From Eriocheir sinensis (Eukaryota; Arthropoda; Malacostraca; Decapoda; Varunidae), in the NCBI RefSeq assembly GCF_024679095.1, contig NW_026110517.1, positions 41,508 to 105,507 of the forward strand: a stretch of 64,000 bases of DNA, given 5' to 3'. Shown one piece after another: positions 44,400 through 56,775 of the stretch. Positions within the stretch are counted from its first letter, which is position 1. Every line of letters begins with the position of its first letter. Position numbers and translations under genes: made by a program. The notes below the pieces were generated by a model that saw nothing but the letters and a program-made list of their open reading frames with translations, was not told the DNA's origin and ran no database searches.

Positions 44400-45690
44400 C
44401 TTGCTTCTTTTTTCTTCCTCGTCTTATCTTCCCTTCTATTCTTTTTTTTTCACTTGAACTTTAACTTTTCGTATTCGTAAGATTTGTATTTCTTTTAATT
44501 TCTGACTTTCTTTCTTTTTTTGTCTCTTGTATGATCTTCCCTTTCTTATTCATGTTTTTTTTTTCTATATTTCTAACACTTCCTTTCTTCCTCTGCTCCT
44601 GCTATCAACGTAACCTCCCTTCTTCATTCTTCTTTTCCTCCTTCCTCTTTTTACGCATCTCTTTCATCCCCTTTTATCTCTAATCTTCTTCCATTTTGCT
44701 TTCACTTGCTTGTTCATCTTTCTCCCTCTTTCCCTCTTTCTCATCCTCTTTCTGTCACATTCTCACTTGCCTTCTCATCTTTCTCTCCTCATCTCCCAGT
44801 TCATCTCTTCTTTCCTCCATGCCTCCACTCCCTCTTTCATCTAATATTTACTTCACACCATTTTATCCGCCACTTTCATTTACGTCAAGCCCTCCCTCCC
44901 TCCCTTCCTCCCTCCTTCCCTTCCCTCCATCCTTCCTCTCCCTCTTTCCTCACTTCCTTCCTCCGTCCACACTTCACTTCCTCTTTATTTAAACCTTTGA
45001 TCCGTCACTCTTTTACCTTCTTTCCTTTATCAGATTTTCCTCTCTCCCTCCCTCTCTCCTTTCTTATCTCCCTCCCACCCTTCTTGTTCTTCCCCCATCC
45101 TTTAATTTGACCTGTCTCTCTGTTCCTTTTATCACCCTTCTTTCTGTTCACATCTACCTTCTCTTTTTATCCTCCCTCCACCCTTTGTTGTCTGTATCAA
45201 GCTCTCTCTCCTTCCCTTGCTCTCCTTCTATTACCCTTCTCTTTCTCCTTTACCTTGCTTCAGTTCCATACCCACCCTCTCTCCCTTCTTTTCTTATCTC
45301 CCATATCCTCCACCCCTCCATCCCTCTCTATATATCTCCCACGTTTTCTTGCTTGCCTCCTTCCCTCTCTTCCTCTTTACTTCTCTCCCATACCCTTCAC
45401 CCTTTCTTTCCTCTCCCCACAAGTTCCTCCTCTCCTTCCTCTCCTCGCTCCCTCCCTTCCTCCTCCTTTACTTCTCTCCCGTATCCTATAACCCTTCTTC
45501 CCTCTCTCCATCTCTCTTTCTTTCCATTACTTTTTTCCCCTCCCTCCCTCTTCCCCTTCTCTCTCTCCATATCGTCCTCCTTCCAATGCTAACCTTCTTA
45601 CCTTCCTTTCTACTTCTTTCCTTCTCCACTCCTACCCTCTCTCCTTCTAACTCGTTCCCTTGCTCTCTTCCTCCCTCCCTCCTTCCCTCC
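44400..45690. repeat. Pyrimidine-rich low-complexity DNA
   Basis: About 1.3 kb almost wholly C and T (CCTCCCTCCC, TTCTTTCTT types) without a fixed unit. It gives long Ser/Pro/Leu open frames on the plus strand that are not genes. It abuts the 5' truncation point of a LINE. Confidence 0.9.
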
Positions 45691-45695
45691 CTCTC

Positions 45696-46983
45696 CACCC
45701 TAAACTACAGACCAATCAGCCTGACCTCTGTGGCGGGAAAAATCCTCGAGAAGATCATCAGAGACAAACTCGTTAGGTTCCTTGAAGACAACAACATCAT
45801 TTCCGATGCTCAGCACGGTTTCAGGAACAAGCGCTCATGCTTGACCAATTTATTGGACTTCTTCCAAGGTATCTATGAAAACTGGGATAATCATATCCCC
45901 AGCGATGTTATATATCTAGACTTTCAGAAAGCCTTTGACAAAGTGCCACACGAAAGACTCAAGAAACTCAAGTCGGCGGGATTAGGCGACGATCTGACAG
46001 CGTGGATCAAGGACTGGCTCACTGGAAGAAAACAACGAGTTGTACTCAACGGACAGGCCTCCGAGTGGCTCCCGGTCACAAGTGGAGTGCCACAGTGGTC
46101 AGTGCTGGGACCCATACTTTTCATCATATATATCAACGACCTAGAACTAGGATTGAAATCCAATCTTTCAAAATTTGCCGACGACACAAAGGTGGGTGGG
46201 AAGGCCCTCACAGCGGCAGACTGCAAAATTATCCAGAGAGACCTGGACCAGATCACTCGGTGGTCAGAAAAATGACAGATGTCCTTCAACACTGCCAAAT
46301 GTAAAGTAATGCATATCGGATCCAGAAACAGCAACCACACATACCACATGGGTGGCGAACCACTACATGTTGTGCAAGAAGAAAGAAACCTCGGGGTCAC
46401 CATCAGCAGTGACTTGAAACAAATAAAACACTGCAAGTCCGCCTGTAAGAAAGCCAATACAATGCTTGGGTTCATATCGAGGAACTCCGAATACAAGACG
46501 CCGGGAGTTATGTTATCCTTGTACAATTCGTTGGTAAGGCCCCACCTGGAATACGCCGTGCAATTCTGGTCTCCTAATTACAGGAAAGACATTGAATTAC
46601 TTGAGAGAGTACAGCTCCGCGCCACGAAGATGATACCATCACTGAGGACGAAGCCCTACGAAGAGCGACTCGAGCGACTCAACCTCTTCACGTTGGAAAA
46701 GAGACGCCTGCGGGGAGACATGATACAAGTCTTTAAGTACCTGAACAAGCTCAGCAACGTTGATCACTCCAAACTCTTCACGCTACAAACCAACCTGAGA
46801 ACAAGAAACAACGGAAAAACAATTCAAGCAAAGCGATGCAATACCGACATCGGCAGGAGTTGTTTCTCGAATAGAGTTGTTCGCCACTGGAACAGCCTTC
46901 CTGCAGAAGTGGTTAGCGCAGAGACCATCAACTCCTTCAAGAAACGCATTGATCGCCACTTTGCTGCATCGGGAGTGAACTGA
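45696..46983 (+). pseudogene. CR1/Jockey-type LINE reverse transcriptase, 5' truncated, one stop
   Basis: The frame opens at LNYRPISLTSVAGKILEKII and runs through DVIYLDFQKAFDKVPHERL, GVPQWSVLGPILF (usually GVPQGSVLGP) and FADDTKV, the catalytic centre. A single TGA at 46273-46275 replaces Trp in WSEKWQMSFN. It continues through KCKVMHIG, ERNLGVTISSDL, NSLVRPHLEYAVQFWSPNY, ELLERVQLRATKMIPSLR and FKKRIDRHFAASGVN, then stop. About 428 codons with no frameshift make this the youngest-looking LINE here. The 3' UTR ends near 47135 in CCATGTTTCCATGTTTCCA, CR1-style short 3' repeats. It contrasts with the LINE at 1-3800, which has YADD and a zinc knuckle. Confidence 0.88.
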
Positions 46984-47245
46984 ACGTTCCCAAGAGTAGA
47001 TACACAAGTGCTTTAATCCTTCCCTGCAAGCCACTCCTATGGCAAACGGATTGATTAAATCACTGAACGCAGGCAGCCTAGTAATGAGCCAACAGGCTTT
47101 CTGCTGCCTGCTAGTCCATGTTTCCATGTTTCCACCACCCTTCCTACACGCTTGAAAGGGCATCGGTAACCTGGGCGTCAACTCGAGCAAGATGCAGTAC
47201 TTTAAGATGGCATTTACTAGGCGCGTCTCAGACCTTCATTTTGCC

Positions 47246-47288
47246 GAGGAGGAGGAGGAGGAGGAGGAGGAGGAGGAGGAAGAGGGGG
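47246..47288. repeat. (GGA)n
   Basis: About 13 GGA repeats with one AGA. Confidence 0.95.
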
Positions 47289-47289
47289 A

Positions 47290-47685
47290 GTAGGTCAACT
47301 TTTCACCGCTCGCTCGCTTCCGTCTGAATGGATTGCGTGCTGAAGTAAAACGTTTATCTGAGCCCGTGAATAGAAATGCGCATTGATGAGAAGAAAAGAA
47401 AACTAAACCTCGCCATAGAATATAAAAAGAGGAAGGAAATATTGGCTAGCTTTGTACCAGATAAAATAAGAACTAGTTAAAATAGATAAGATTAAATAAT
47501 AGAAAAAAAAAATATGAAAATGTAAACAGACCAAAAAGTGAATAAATTAACTCTTCTTTTGTTTCTTTGACGGCAAAAATATACATAAGACAAACTGTTT
47601 AAGATTGTGATATATTTTCTACAGTGACTTCCCTGATTTTCACAACGCCTTCATCAGGCTCTCGCTGCATAAGATTAGTCAGTTA
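47290..47685. other. AT-rich spacer
   Basis: No open frame or element end is supported. An imperfect inverted GTGATATATTTTCTACAGTG / TTTTCACAACGCC region is not convincing. Confidence 0.3.
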
Positions 47686-47689
47686 GTTA

Positions 47690-48165
47690 AAACGTTAGTT
47701 AGGTAAGTTAGGTAGTTAGTTAGGGTTAATTAGAACGTTGGTTATTTAGTTCCTAGGTTAGTGATTAATTAGGTTAGGGTAGTTAGGTTAGGTTAGGTTA
47801 GTTAGGTTAGTTAGGTTAGGTTCGTTAGGCTAGGTAAGTTAGGTTGGTTAGGTTAGTTAGGTTATGTTAGTTAGGTTATGTTAGTTAGGTTATGTTAGTT
47901 AGGCTTGGTTAATTAGGTTAGGTTAGTTAAGTTAGGTTAGTTAGTCAGTTAAGATACTTAAGTTAGTTGGATTAGTTAGAAAGGTAAGTAGTTAGGTTAG
48001 TAATTTCGGTTAGGTTAGTAATTTTAGTCCCTTAGTGAGTTGGTTATTTTAGTTGAGTAGGTTTGGCAGTTAGGTTAGTATTTTAGTAAGGTTAGTTAGG
48101 TTAGTTAGTCAGACTAGTTACAATATCTAGTTAGTAGTTTAGTCAGTTAGTCCGTTAGTCAGATA
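47690..48165. repeat. Degenerate TTAGG / GTTAGTTAGG repeat
   Basis: About 475 bp of GTTAGGTTAGTTAGG-type repeats. Perfect TTAGG runs (as in TTAGGTTAGGTTAGG) are short and mixed with GTTA spacers and point changes. TTAGG is the usual arthropod telomere unit; the degeneracy and position argue for an interstitial relic or a chance simple repeat. Confidence 0.8.
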
Positions 48166-48224
48166 AGTTAGGTTAGATTATATATTTACTTAGGTTTGTG
48201 AGTACGTCATTTTGTTTCCTTCGT

Positions 48225-48352
48225 GCTGTGTCGTAATGTTTCCGGCGCTGTAAATCCTGCGTGTGCTCGACCGCGCTCCTCGTCCGGTGTGTTTAAAGGG
48301 AATTTATCGTCCATTCAATTGTGGAAACTTTATCGCTCAGTCAAGGCCGGCG
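48225..48352. promoter_or_regulatory. Balanced island with paired TTTATCG motifs
   Basis: Non-repetitive GC-richer DNA containing GGAATTTATCGTCC and AACTTTATCGCTC around TTCAATTGTGG. It lies directly before a 380-bp (CT)n. Regulatory use is speculative. Confidence 0.2.
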
Positions 48353-48358
48353 AGGAAA

Positions 48359-50095
<1,737 letters not shown>

Positions 50096-51065
50096 CGCCA
50101 CCCAACCCAGGTAAATGTGGTGATTTCTAGTCATTTCTGGCGGCGGGGAAGGAGGATTTAGCGGGGACATGAACCTGGAAATTGTGATGGGGACGTTATG
50201 GGGTGGGGGTGGGGGGGTTAGTGGGTGGAGTGGAGGAGAAATTGCAATGGGGAGGAAGGGAGGAAGTGGGGAGGAGTAGGGGAGGAGTGGTACGGGGGGT
50301 TGAAAGTGGAGTGGGAGAGAGAGTGACATGGTGAGAATATTTAAAGTCCGTCACCACTGCCATCACTTATCATCACCACCTTTACACAATCACCATCACC
50401 ACCATCAACCACCGTAGCCAACACTAACCTTACAATCGCCCCCATCATCACCATCCCCAGCATCATCATCATTAGTTACTGTTCATTATCACCATTATCT
50501 CCATCACCATCCTCTTCGCCATCAGACCCATCTACACCACTTCCACCACCATCACCATGACAACCTCTTCTACCGCCAGCATTACCTCCAGCAGAGTCAT
50601 CATCACCACCACCACCACTAACACCTCTTTCCAGCGTATATCGCCACCACTAACAACTTCGGTCTTTCCTTTACCACCACTACCTCCACCTCCTCTTGCA
50701 TCAACCTCCCCTCCTCATCCCCCTCCTCCTTCTCCTCCTCCTCCTCCTCCTCCATGGCTATTACTGCTTGCTGGCACAACCTGAGAACCAATAAAATATG
50801 GAGAGGAAAGGTGGGAGGGATAGAGAGGAAAGAAAAAAAAGAAAGAGCGAGGGAGGGTGCATGGAGGAGTACGAGGAATGAAGAGAGAGGGGGAGGAGGA
50901 AAAAGATATGGCTGAGTAGGAAGAAAGAAGGGAGGGAGGGAGAGATAGAGGGAGAGAGAAAGGAAGGAGATAATTTGGAAAAGAGAGAAGAGCCACCGTG
51001 GAGAGAGGGAAAAAGAGTTAAATGGTTGAACGGTGATAAAATTAAGACGATTAAAAGTGATATTG
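50096..51065. repeat. G-rich, CCA/CAT-rich and GGGA-rich low-complexity blocks
   Basis: A short unique piece (AACCCAGGTAAATGTGGTGA, 50103-50170) precedes GGGGTGGG-rich DNA to about 50335, CACCATCACCACC-type repeats to 50750, then purine-rich GAGGGAGAG DNA to 51010. No gene. Confidence 0.75.
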
Positions 51066-51067
51066 GA

Positions 51068-51510
<443 letters not shown>

Positions 51511-52260
51511 CTCGTCGTAGTTCTCCTCCTCCTCCTCCTCCTCCTCTTCAACTCTTCCCTCTCCTAAGTTCTGCCATTGAAGCCACTGGTGTTCTTTTTT
51601 TTCATCGCCAGAACTTGTATTAGTCTCCTCCTCTCCTTCGCCTCCACCTCTTCTTTTTTCTTCCCCTTCCCACTTCTCTTCTTTCTCCTCATCCCTTAAG
51701 CGCTACAGAACCTGAGGGATATATCTGTGTACCTCCCTTACTCAGTCAGTCAGTCAGTCCTCTTCCTCCTCCTCTTCGTCTTCCTCTTCCTCTTCCTCCT
51801 CCTCGTTCTCCTCCTCTCTCTTGGTAGGCCTGCTACTGTTGCTCTTCGTCCTTTACATCACAAGTCTTCTTTCTCCTCCCAGCCTAGGCCTATCCTCCTC
51901 CTCCTCCTTTTCCACCACCTCCTCTTTGGTCTTCCTCTTCTTCCTCCTCTTTGTCATTCCTTGTCCTCCTGTCGCCAGTCATCTTCCAACGCCAATCTTA
52001 ATCCATCCTCTCCTTATCTTATTCTCTCTCTTGCTCGTCTTATGTCCTCTTCCTCCTACTCCTCCTAGGCCTATCCTCCTCCTCCTCCTCCTCCTCCTCT
52101 TCCACCACCTCCTCTTTGGTCTTCCTCTTCTTCCTCCTCTTTGTCATTCCTTGTCCTCCTGTCGCCAGTCATCTTCTAACGCCAATCTTAATCCATCCTC
52201 TCCTTATCTTATTCTCTCTCTTGCTCCTCTTAAGTCCTCTTCCTCCTCTTCCTCCAACTC
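51511..52260. repeat. CTCCT-rich DNA with a tandem duplication of about 180 bp
   Basis: AGGCCTATCCTCCTCCTCC through CCTTATCTTATTCTCTCTC occurs twice, near 51888 and 52066. The two copies differ at few positions, so the duplication is fairly recent. Confidence 0.85.
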
Positions 52261-52299
52261 CGTCTTCGTGGGCCTGTTTGTGTGTCTTCCTCCTCCCTT

Positions 52300-52450
52300 C
52301 TTCGCGTCTCAGCGCCTTGGGGCCGCCCAGGACTCGCCGAGGTCTAATCACATTAACGTGTTCGGCGTGCTCATTATTCGGCTCAAGACCCGCGTCGTGG
52401 CTAACACAATTACCCACACATTACGAGGCGTCTCCGGCACGGCTTTTTTA
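52300..52450. promoter_or_regulatory. Balanced island, possible regulatory element
   Basis: About 150 bp of high-complexity sequence with CpGs and homeodomain-like cores: GTCTAATCACATTAACG, CTCATTATTCGG, CACAATTACCCACACATTAC. It stands out from CT-rich flanks. It is also open in one frame, but without splice sites I judge coding use unlikely. Confidence 0.28.
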
Positions 52451-53690
52451 GGGCTGATCTCTTGTCACTCTCCCCTCACCTTGGTACGAATGCCTATTCC
52501 TCCTTCTACTCTTCTTTCTGATTCTTGTTTTTTTCTTTATTTTTAACTACATGATTTTCCTCCTCTTCTTGTCTCTCTTACTCTCGCATTCTTCACCTTG
52601 TTACGAATTCCTGTTTTTACTCCTCCTCTTACTCCGATTCTTCTTTCTTTTGTTGTAGTTATTTTTCCTCTTCTTCTGCTACATGCTGATACTCCTCTTT
52701 ATTACTTTCTAGCACTTTCTTTATCTTGTTACGAGTACCTGTTTCTGTTCCTGTTTCTGCTATTAGTACTCCGGGTATTTTTTATTTTATTGTTGTTGTG
52801 GTTTCTTGTCCTTGTCTCTGCTATCTGCATACTCTTCTCTTCCTTCTGCTCTAGTTCCTGTTTTTGTTCCTGTCGTTTGGTTTTCTTCTACTTATATTTT
52901 TCGTTGTATTCATGTTATCTAGCTTCTCTTTCTTCTTATGATTAATTTTGCTGCGTCTTCTCTCCCATCCTCCTCCTCCTCTTCCTACTTCTCCTCCTCC
53001 TCCTTCTCCTCCTCCTGCAGGTTAGTGTTGTTATGCTAATGCACTAATTTACATCTCAAATCGTGTCTTTTTGGGAGATGACAAGACAGTGAGTGGTGGT
53101 GGTGGTGGTGGACGCTCTGTGTGTCTTCCTTATTTCTTATTATGCATCTCATTCGCTCTTTGTTATTATTTCCATGATTCCTATCACAGTTAACTCTTAT
53201 TCATTTATTATTCTCACTTTTTCATTCTTTCTTTTACTTTCGTTTACTGTCTCCTGCTGTATTTTCTTATCTCCTCATGTTTCCCTTTATATTTTTCTTT
53301 CTATTCATTTTCTCATTGTGTTCATATATCTTTTATCATTCTATTTTCGTAACATTTTCTCGTCTTACAGTTAAGGACGGATGCAAGCCTGGAAAACAAA
53401 CAAGTAATGCAATATGCGACTCCTATATGAACACAAGGTGTTAAGAACATAATTTTATCAGTTTTGTTGAATCTTACATTTTCATTTTTTTTATCGCTGT
53501 TTAAGGAGATGAAGTACAGCACTCAAGCAACGCAAATTATAACCTAACTCTAAGCACGCTAAATACTATGCAGCACCGTTATTAACCTTTCTCCTTCATA
53601 ATGGCTGCCAGCGAAAAAAATAAAATAAAACCGAACTGCGAAACTTGTTTAAAGTCTACGGTTCTCGGTTTTCATGTTACATTACTCCCA
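52451..53690. other. T-rich spacer with a short octamer-like patch
   Basis: Mostly T/C-rich. A balanced patch at about 53015-53090 holds TTATGCTAATGCACTAATTT, which resembles POU/homeodomain sites. GGTGGTGGTGG follows. No gene. Confidence 0.3.
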
Positions 53691-53905
53691 CATCCATTTC
53701 TCTTTCTTTCTATCCCTCTCTATATCTCTCTACCTCTATCTCTATTTATCTCTCCATTTATATATCTACCTACCTCTATCTCCCTTTATCTATCAGCCTA
53801 TATATCTATCTATCTCTTTCCCGCTATATCTCTCCATCTATCTAGCTCCATGTCATTATCTATCCATCTGTATATCTATTTATCTCTTATCGTTATATAT
53901 CTTTC
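53691..53905. repeat. TCTA/TCTC-rich low-complexity DNA
   Basis: Irregular ATCTATCTCTATC repeats giving Ser/Tyr/Leu/Ile-rich frames without genes. Confidence 0.85.
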
Positions 53906-53999
53906 GCTTCCTATAATACATTCCCCACATAAAATAAAAACACAGTAACACGAACAGGAACCTAGATTCTACTCGTACTATTATCGCCACCAAAATAAC

Positions 54000-54240
54000 G
54001 CAGTGCCATCCACACCTAATTGTTACCTGGGTCGTGCGCGGCCATACTGATGAGCTTAATATGCCGCGTGTCGACGGGCGCCGCGCTGAATGCTGAATAG
54101 CTGGCGTGTGTTGTCTGTCAGGGGCGGGGCGTGGAGGGAATAGCGTCGACGATAACAGCCCTCGCCCCGCCCGCCCTTCGCCCCTCCCTTCCTTCCCTCG
54201 GCGCTGCGATTGTTTCCTGTTTAACGGTTTAAGTATTCTA
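54000..54240. promoter_or_regulatory. GC-rich island with CpGs, possible regulatory element
   Basis: High-complexity DNA with many CpGs (GGTCGTGCGCGGCCATACTG, GTGTCGACGGGCGCCGCGC), TAATTGTTACC and SP1-like GGGGCGGGGCG. A flanking GTCGACGATAACAGCC follows. It could be a promoter or enhancer; no start codon with a donor follows. Confidence 0.28.
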
Positions 54241-54559
54241 GAGAACTATAATCATTCTTCACTGACTTACATAACGCCTCTTAGAACCACAACTGTTCCC
54301 TGATTATCTTCCTTCCTTCAGCGCTATTATTTTTCATTGTTTACCTGTCTGTCTATCCTCGAGAACTACAATCATTCCATACCGGCTTAGATGACGATAC
54401 ATGATTTTCAGAACCCCAAATGTGCCTTGAGAGTCTATTTTCGAACTAATACCAACATGTTGCGTTGACTTTGAAAATTATTATAGCACTTCTTACGTCC
54501 ATTCATTGATCTCCTGAACTACCATGGCATCTTTTTGCACACTGAAGACATCTAAGTAC

Positions 54560-54895
54560 TTTTTTTATATTTTTTTTTACGTGTTCGCCTATAGGGCCGA
54601 TAGGCTTTCTTCAGGGGTCTGGTGGTCGTCCCCAGCCCGTCATGGCGCAGGCAATTTTTATAGTGGCGCCATTTATTCTTGTCTTATGCTGCCCCCCGGA
54701 ACTCATTCTTGATTCACTTGGACAGTTTCCTCTAGAGTCCGGGGTGATGGGAGGTCTTCAGAGCAGCATGTGGGTAGTCTTAGGCCACTCAGCGGTGACT
54801 GAAAAATCCCAGGTGGTAGCGTGCGGACTCGAACCCGCGTCGTCCAGCACGCGGTGAATGCGGGGCCCACACGCTAACCACTCACCCACCGCCAA
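54560..54895 (-). mobile_element. SINE-A copy, minus strand
   Basis: The reverse complement has the head (GGCGGTGGGTGAGTGGTTAG, CGCGGGTTCGAGTCC) and the full body; an A-rich tail appears as TTTTTTATATTTTTTTTTAC at 54560-54580. It is isolated from the other copies at 23-34 kb. Confidence 0.8.
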
Positions 54896-54899
54896 CCCT

Positions 54900-55720
54900 A
54901 GCTCAGGGTAAGGGAACGAGAAATCATGCCGCCAATATCAGGGAGGAAAAACCTGCTCTTATCAATGCAACAAGAAGTGAAGAGGAAGAGAAAGAAAGAC
55001 AAGATGGAGGGAAGGGAAAAAGGAAATACGGAACAGTAAGGCAATGGAAAAAGGGATGAAGAGTAAAAGAGAAGAGATTGAGAAGCTAAAGGAGATCTCA
55101 ACTGAAACGGAAAGAAATAGAAAGAGAAAAAAGGAGGAACGAAAGTAATAGAGTTGGAGAAGATAGAAAGAAGGTGAAGGAGAACTCAACTGAATCAGAG
55201 AAAAAAAATGGGAAAAAAAGGAGATATAAGAAGAAGAAACAGACTGAATACACAAACATCATAGTAAGGAAATGGAGTAAAGGTATAACAGCGAGGAAGA
55301 GAGAAGAGTAGGGAAGCAACCGAAACAGAAAGAAATAACAACGAGGAGGAGAGAAGAGAAGAAAAAGAAAGAGAACGAGTACGAAACCATTCACACAAGT
55401 TTTCCACCATGATGCCACTAAGAAAAGGAAACAAAAAAATAGATGCAATAAGAAAGATAGGAAAGAAAACGACCAAGCAACAACATGAGAACGCTATCAC
55501 GACCACAAATAAAAGGGAAAAAAAAGAAACACACAGGTTGAAGGAAGAGAAAAAGAGAGAAATGAATCATAAGAGCAAGCAAAAAAAAACAACAACAAAA
55601 AAAAAAACACAAAGCCTCACTCACTCTCTCTTACTCTCATCCTCTCCCCGCCACTCTCCCTTTCACCCCCCCCACCCCACCCCCTTTCGCTCTCTCTCCA
55701 CCGCCCGCCCTCCCGCCCTT
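54900..55720. repeat. Purine-rich GA/AAG low-complexity DNA, then CT-rich
   Basis: Irregular AAGAGAAGA-type DNA to about 55615 and CT/CCC-rich DNA to 55720. Open frames on both strands reflect composition only. Confidence 0.85.
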
Positions 55721-55724
55721 TGAA

Positions 55725-55880
55725 ATCATGAGTTGCAATTTCCATAATCCTTCTCGCGTAATGCATCGGTAAAGAGCCCGGGCAAACAAGGTGAAGGAGG
55801 AACACCGGGCCACATTAGCAGGTGAGCCGCGCCGAGGAGACCGTACCGAGGACCCGAGTGTGAGGCGGCAGGGACAGACA
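55725..55880. promoter_or_regulatory. Balanced island, possible regulatory element
   Basis: High-complexity sequence with TGAGTTGCAATTTCCATAAT, CGCGTAATGCATCGG and CCACATTAGCAGGTGAGCCG, placed between CT-rich and ACAG-rich DNA. CAGGTGAGC also occurs in the island at 43441. Confidence 0.28.
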
Positions 55881-56090
55881 GACACACACAAATAGACAGA
55901 CAGACAGACATAAAAAAAGAATGAAAAGAAAGAAAGAAACACACAGATATACATGCACAGACAAACACAAACATAAGCGAACACAGATTAACAAAGAAAC
56001 AGACATACAGATTGACAGGCAGAGATAGACCCACAGGCAGACAGACAAATCTAGACACACACACAAACAGAGACAGACATAAGTGAACTA
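55881..56090. repeat. ACAG/ACAC-rich low-complexity DNA
   Basis: GACAGACAGACA and ACACAAACA-type repeats without a fixed unit. Confidence 0.9.
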
Positions 56091-56473
56091 ATATATCTTG
56101 AAGTGTATGAGATGAGAGAGAGAGAGAGTCTGTATTTAGGTAAAAATATGAAAATAAAATATGTGCTTAGTATAGATTTTTAGGAACCTCATCCATTCCT
56201 AAAATTAACACTAAGAAGATAATTATATATTATTTTTACTTAAATACATCCTCAGTAACTTAGGCATTCATAAGAAAAAAAAATATTTCAGTTGCATACA
56301 TCGCTATAAGTAACGACTTTCTCTTTTTACATATTTTGATACAGCCATTATTAAAAAAAAAGCCATTTTTAAACTTCTAAATTAACAAGATTTTTCTAAC
56401 TTTTGTATACCTCCAATCCCTTGCCATTCATGAAACAATACGAACATAACATCAATTTCTTACCCTAAATCAA

Positions 56474-56537
<64 letters not shown>

Positions 56538-56645
56538 CCACCCCACCCCACACTTCCTACCCTCCCCCTCCTACCCCCCATACAAGGCGGTACAGCCTCA
56601 TTTATCACCATTATCAAACACGTACTAGCTTTTTTTTTATTTCCT
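56091..56645. other. AT-rich spacer with (AC)n
   Basis: AT-rich DNA without genes; (AC)n at 56476-56535 followed by CCACCCCACCCC. Confidence 0.5.
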
Positions 56646-56775
56646 TATATATGACACCTCTAGGACACGAGAGGAAACACCAATTAGCTGATCACTACGG
56701 CCAAGGGGACCAACAGCCGCCCTTTACGACGCCCGTAGCCGAGGGGAGGTTGAGCCCACGCCCTGTCTGCCCTTT
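56646..56775. promoter_or_regulatory. Balanced island, possible regulatory element
   Basis: About 120 bp with CACCAATTAGCTGATCACTA and CCGCCCTTTACGACGCCCGT, unlike the CT-rich DNA after it. Homeodomain-like CAATTAG is visible. Speculative. Confidence 0.25.

Noticed and set aside
44696..45592. Ser/Pro/Leu-rich open frames on the plus strand
   Set aside because: Pyrimidine-rich DNA lacks stop codons on that strand; there is no motif or fixed repeat. Frames at 56651-58674 are rejected for the same reason.
47690..48165. Chromosome end
   Set aside because: The repeat is degenerate, short, and followed by more than 15 kb of ordinary sequence, so it is not a terminal telomere.
51821..52546. 241-codon open frame through the 52300 island
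   Set aside because: Most of it is CT-rich repeat with a tandem duplication; only the island part looks complex, and no splice sites bound it.
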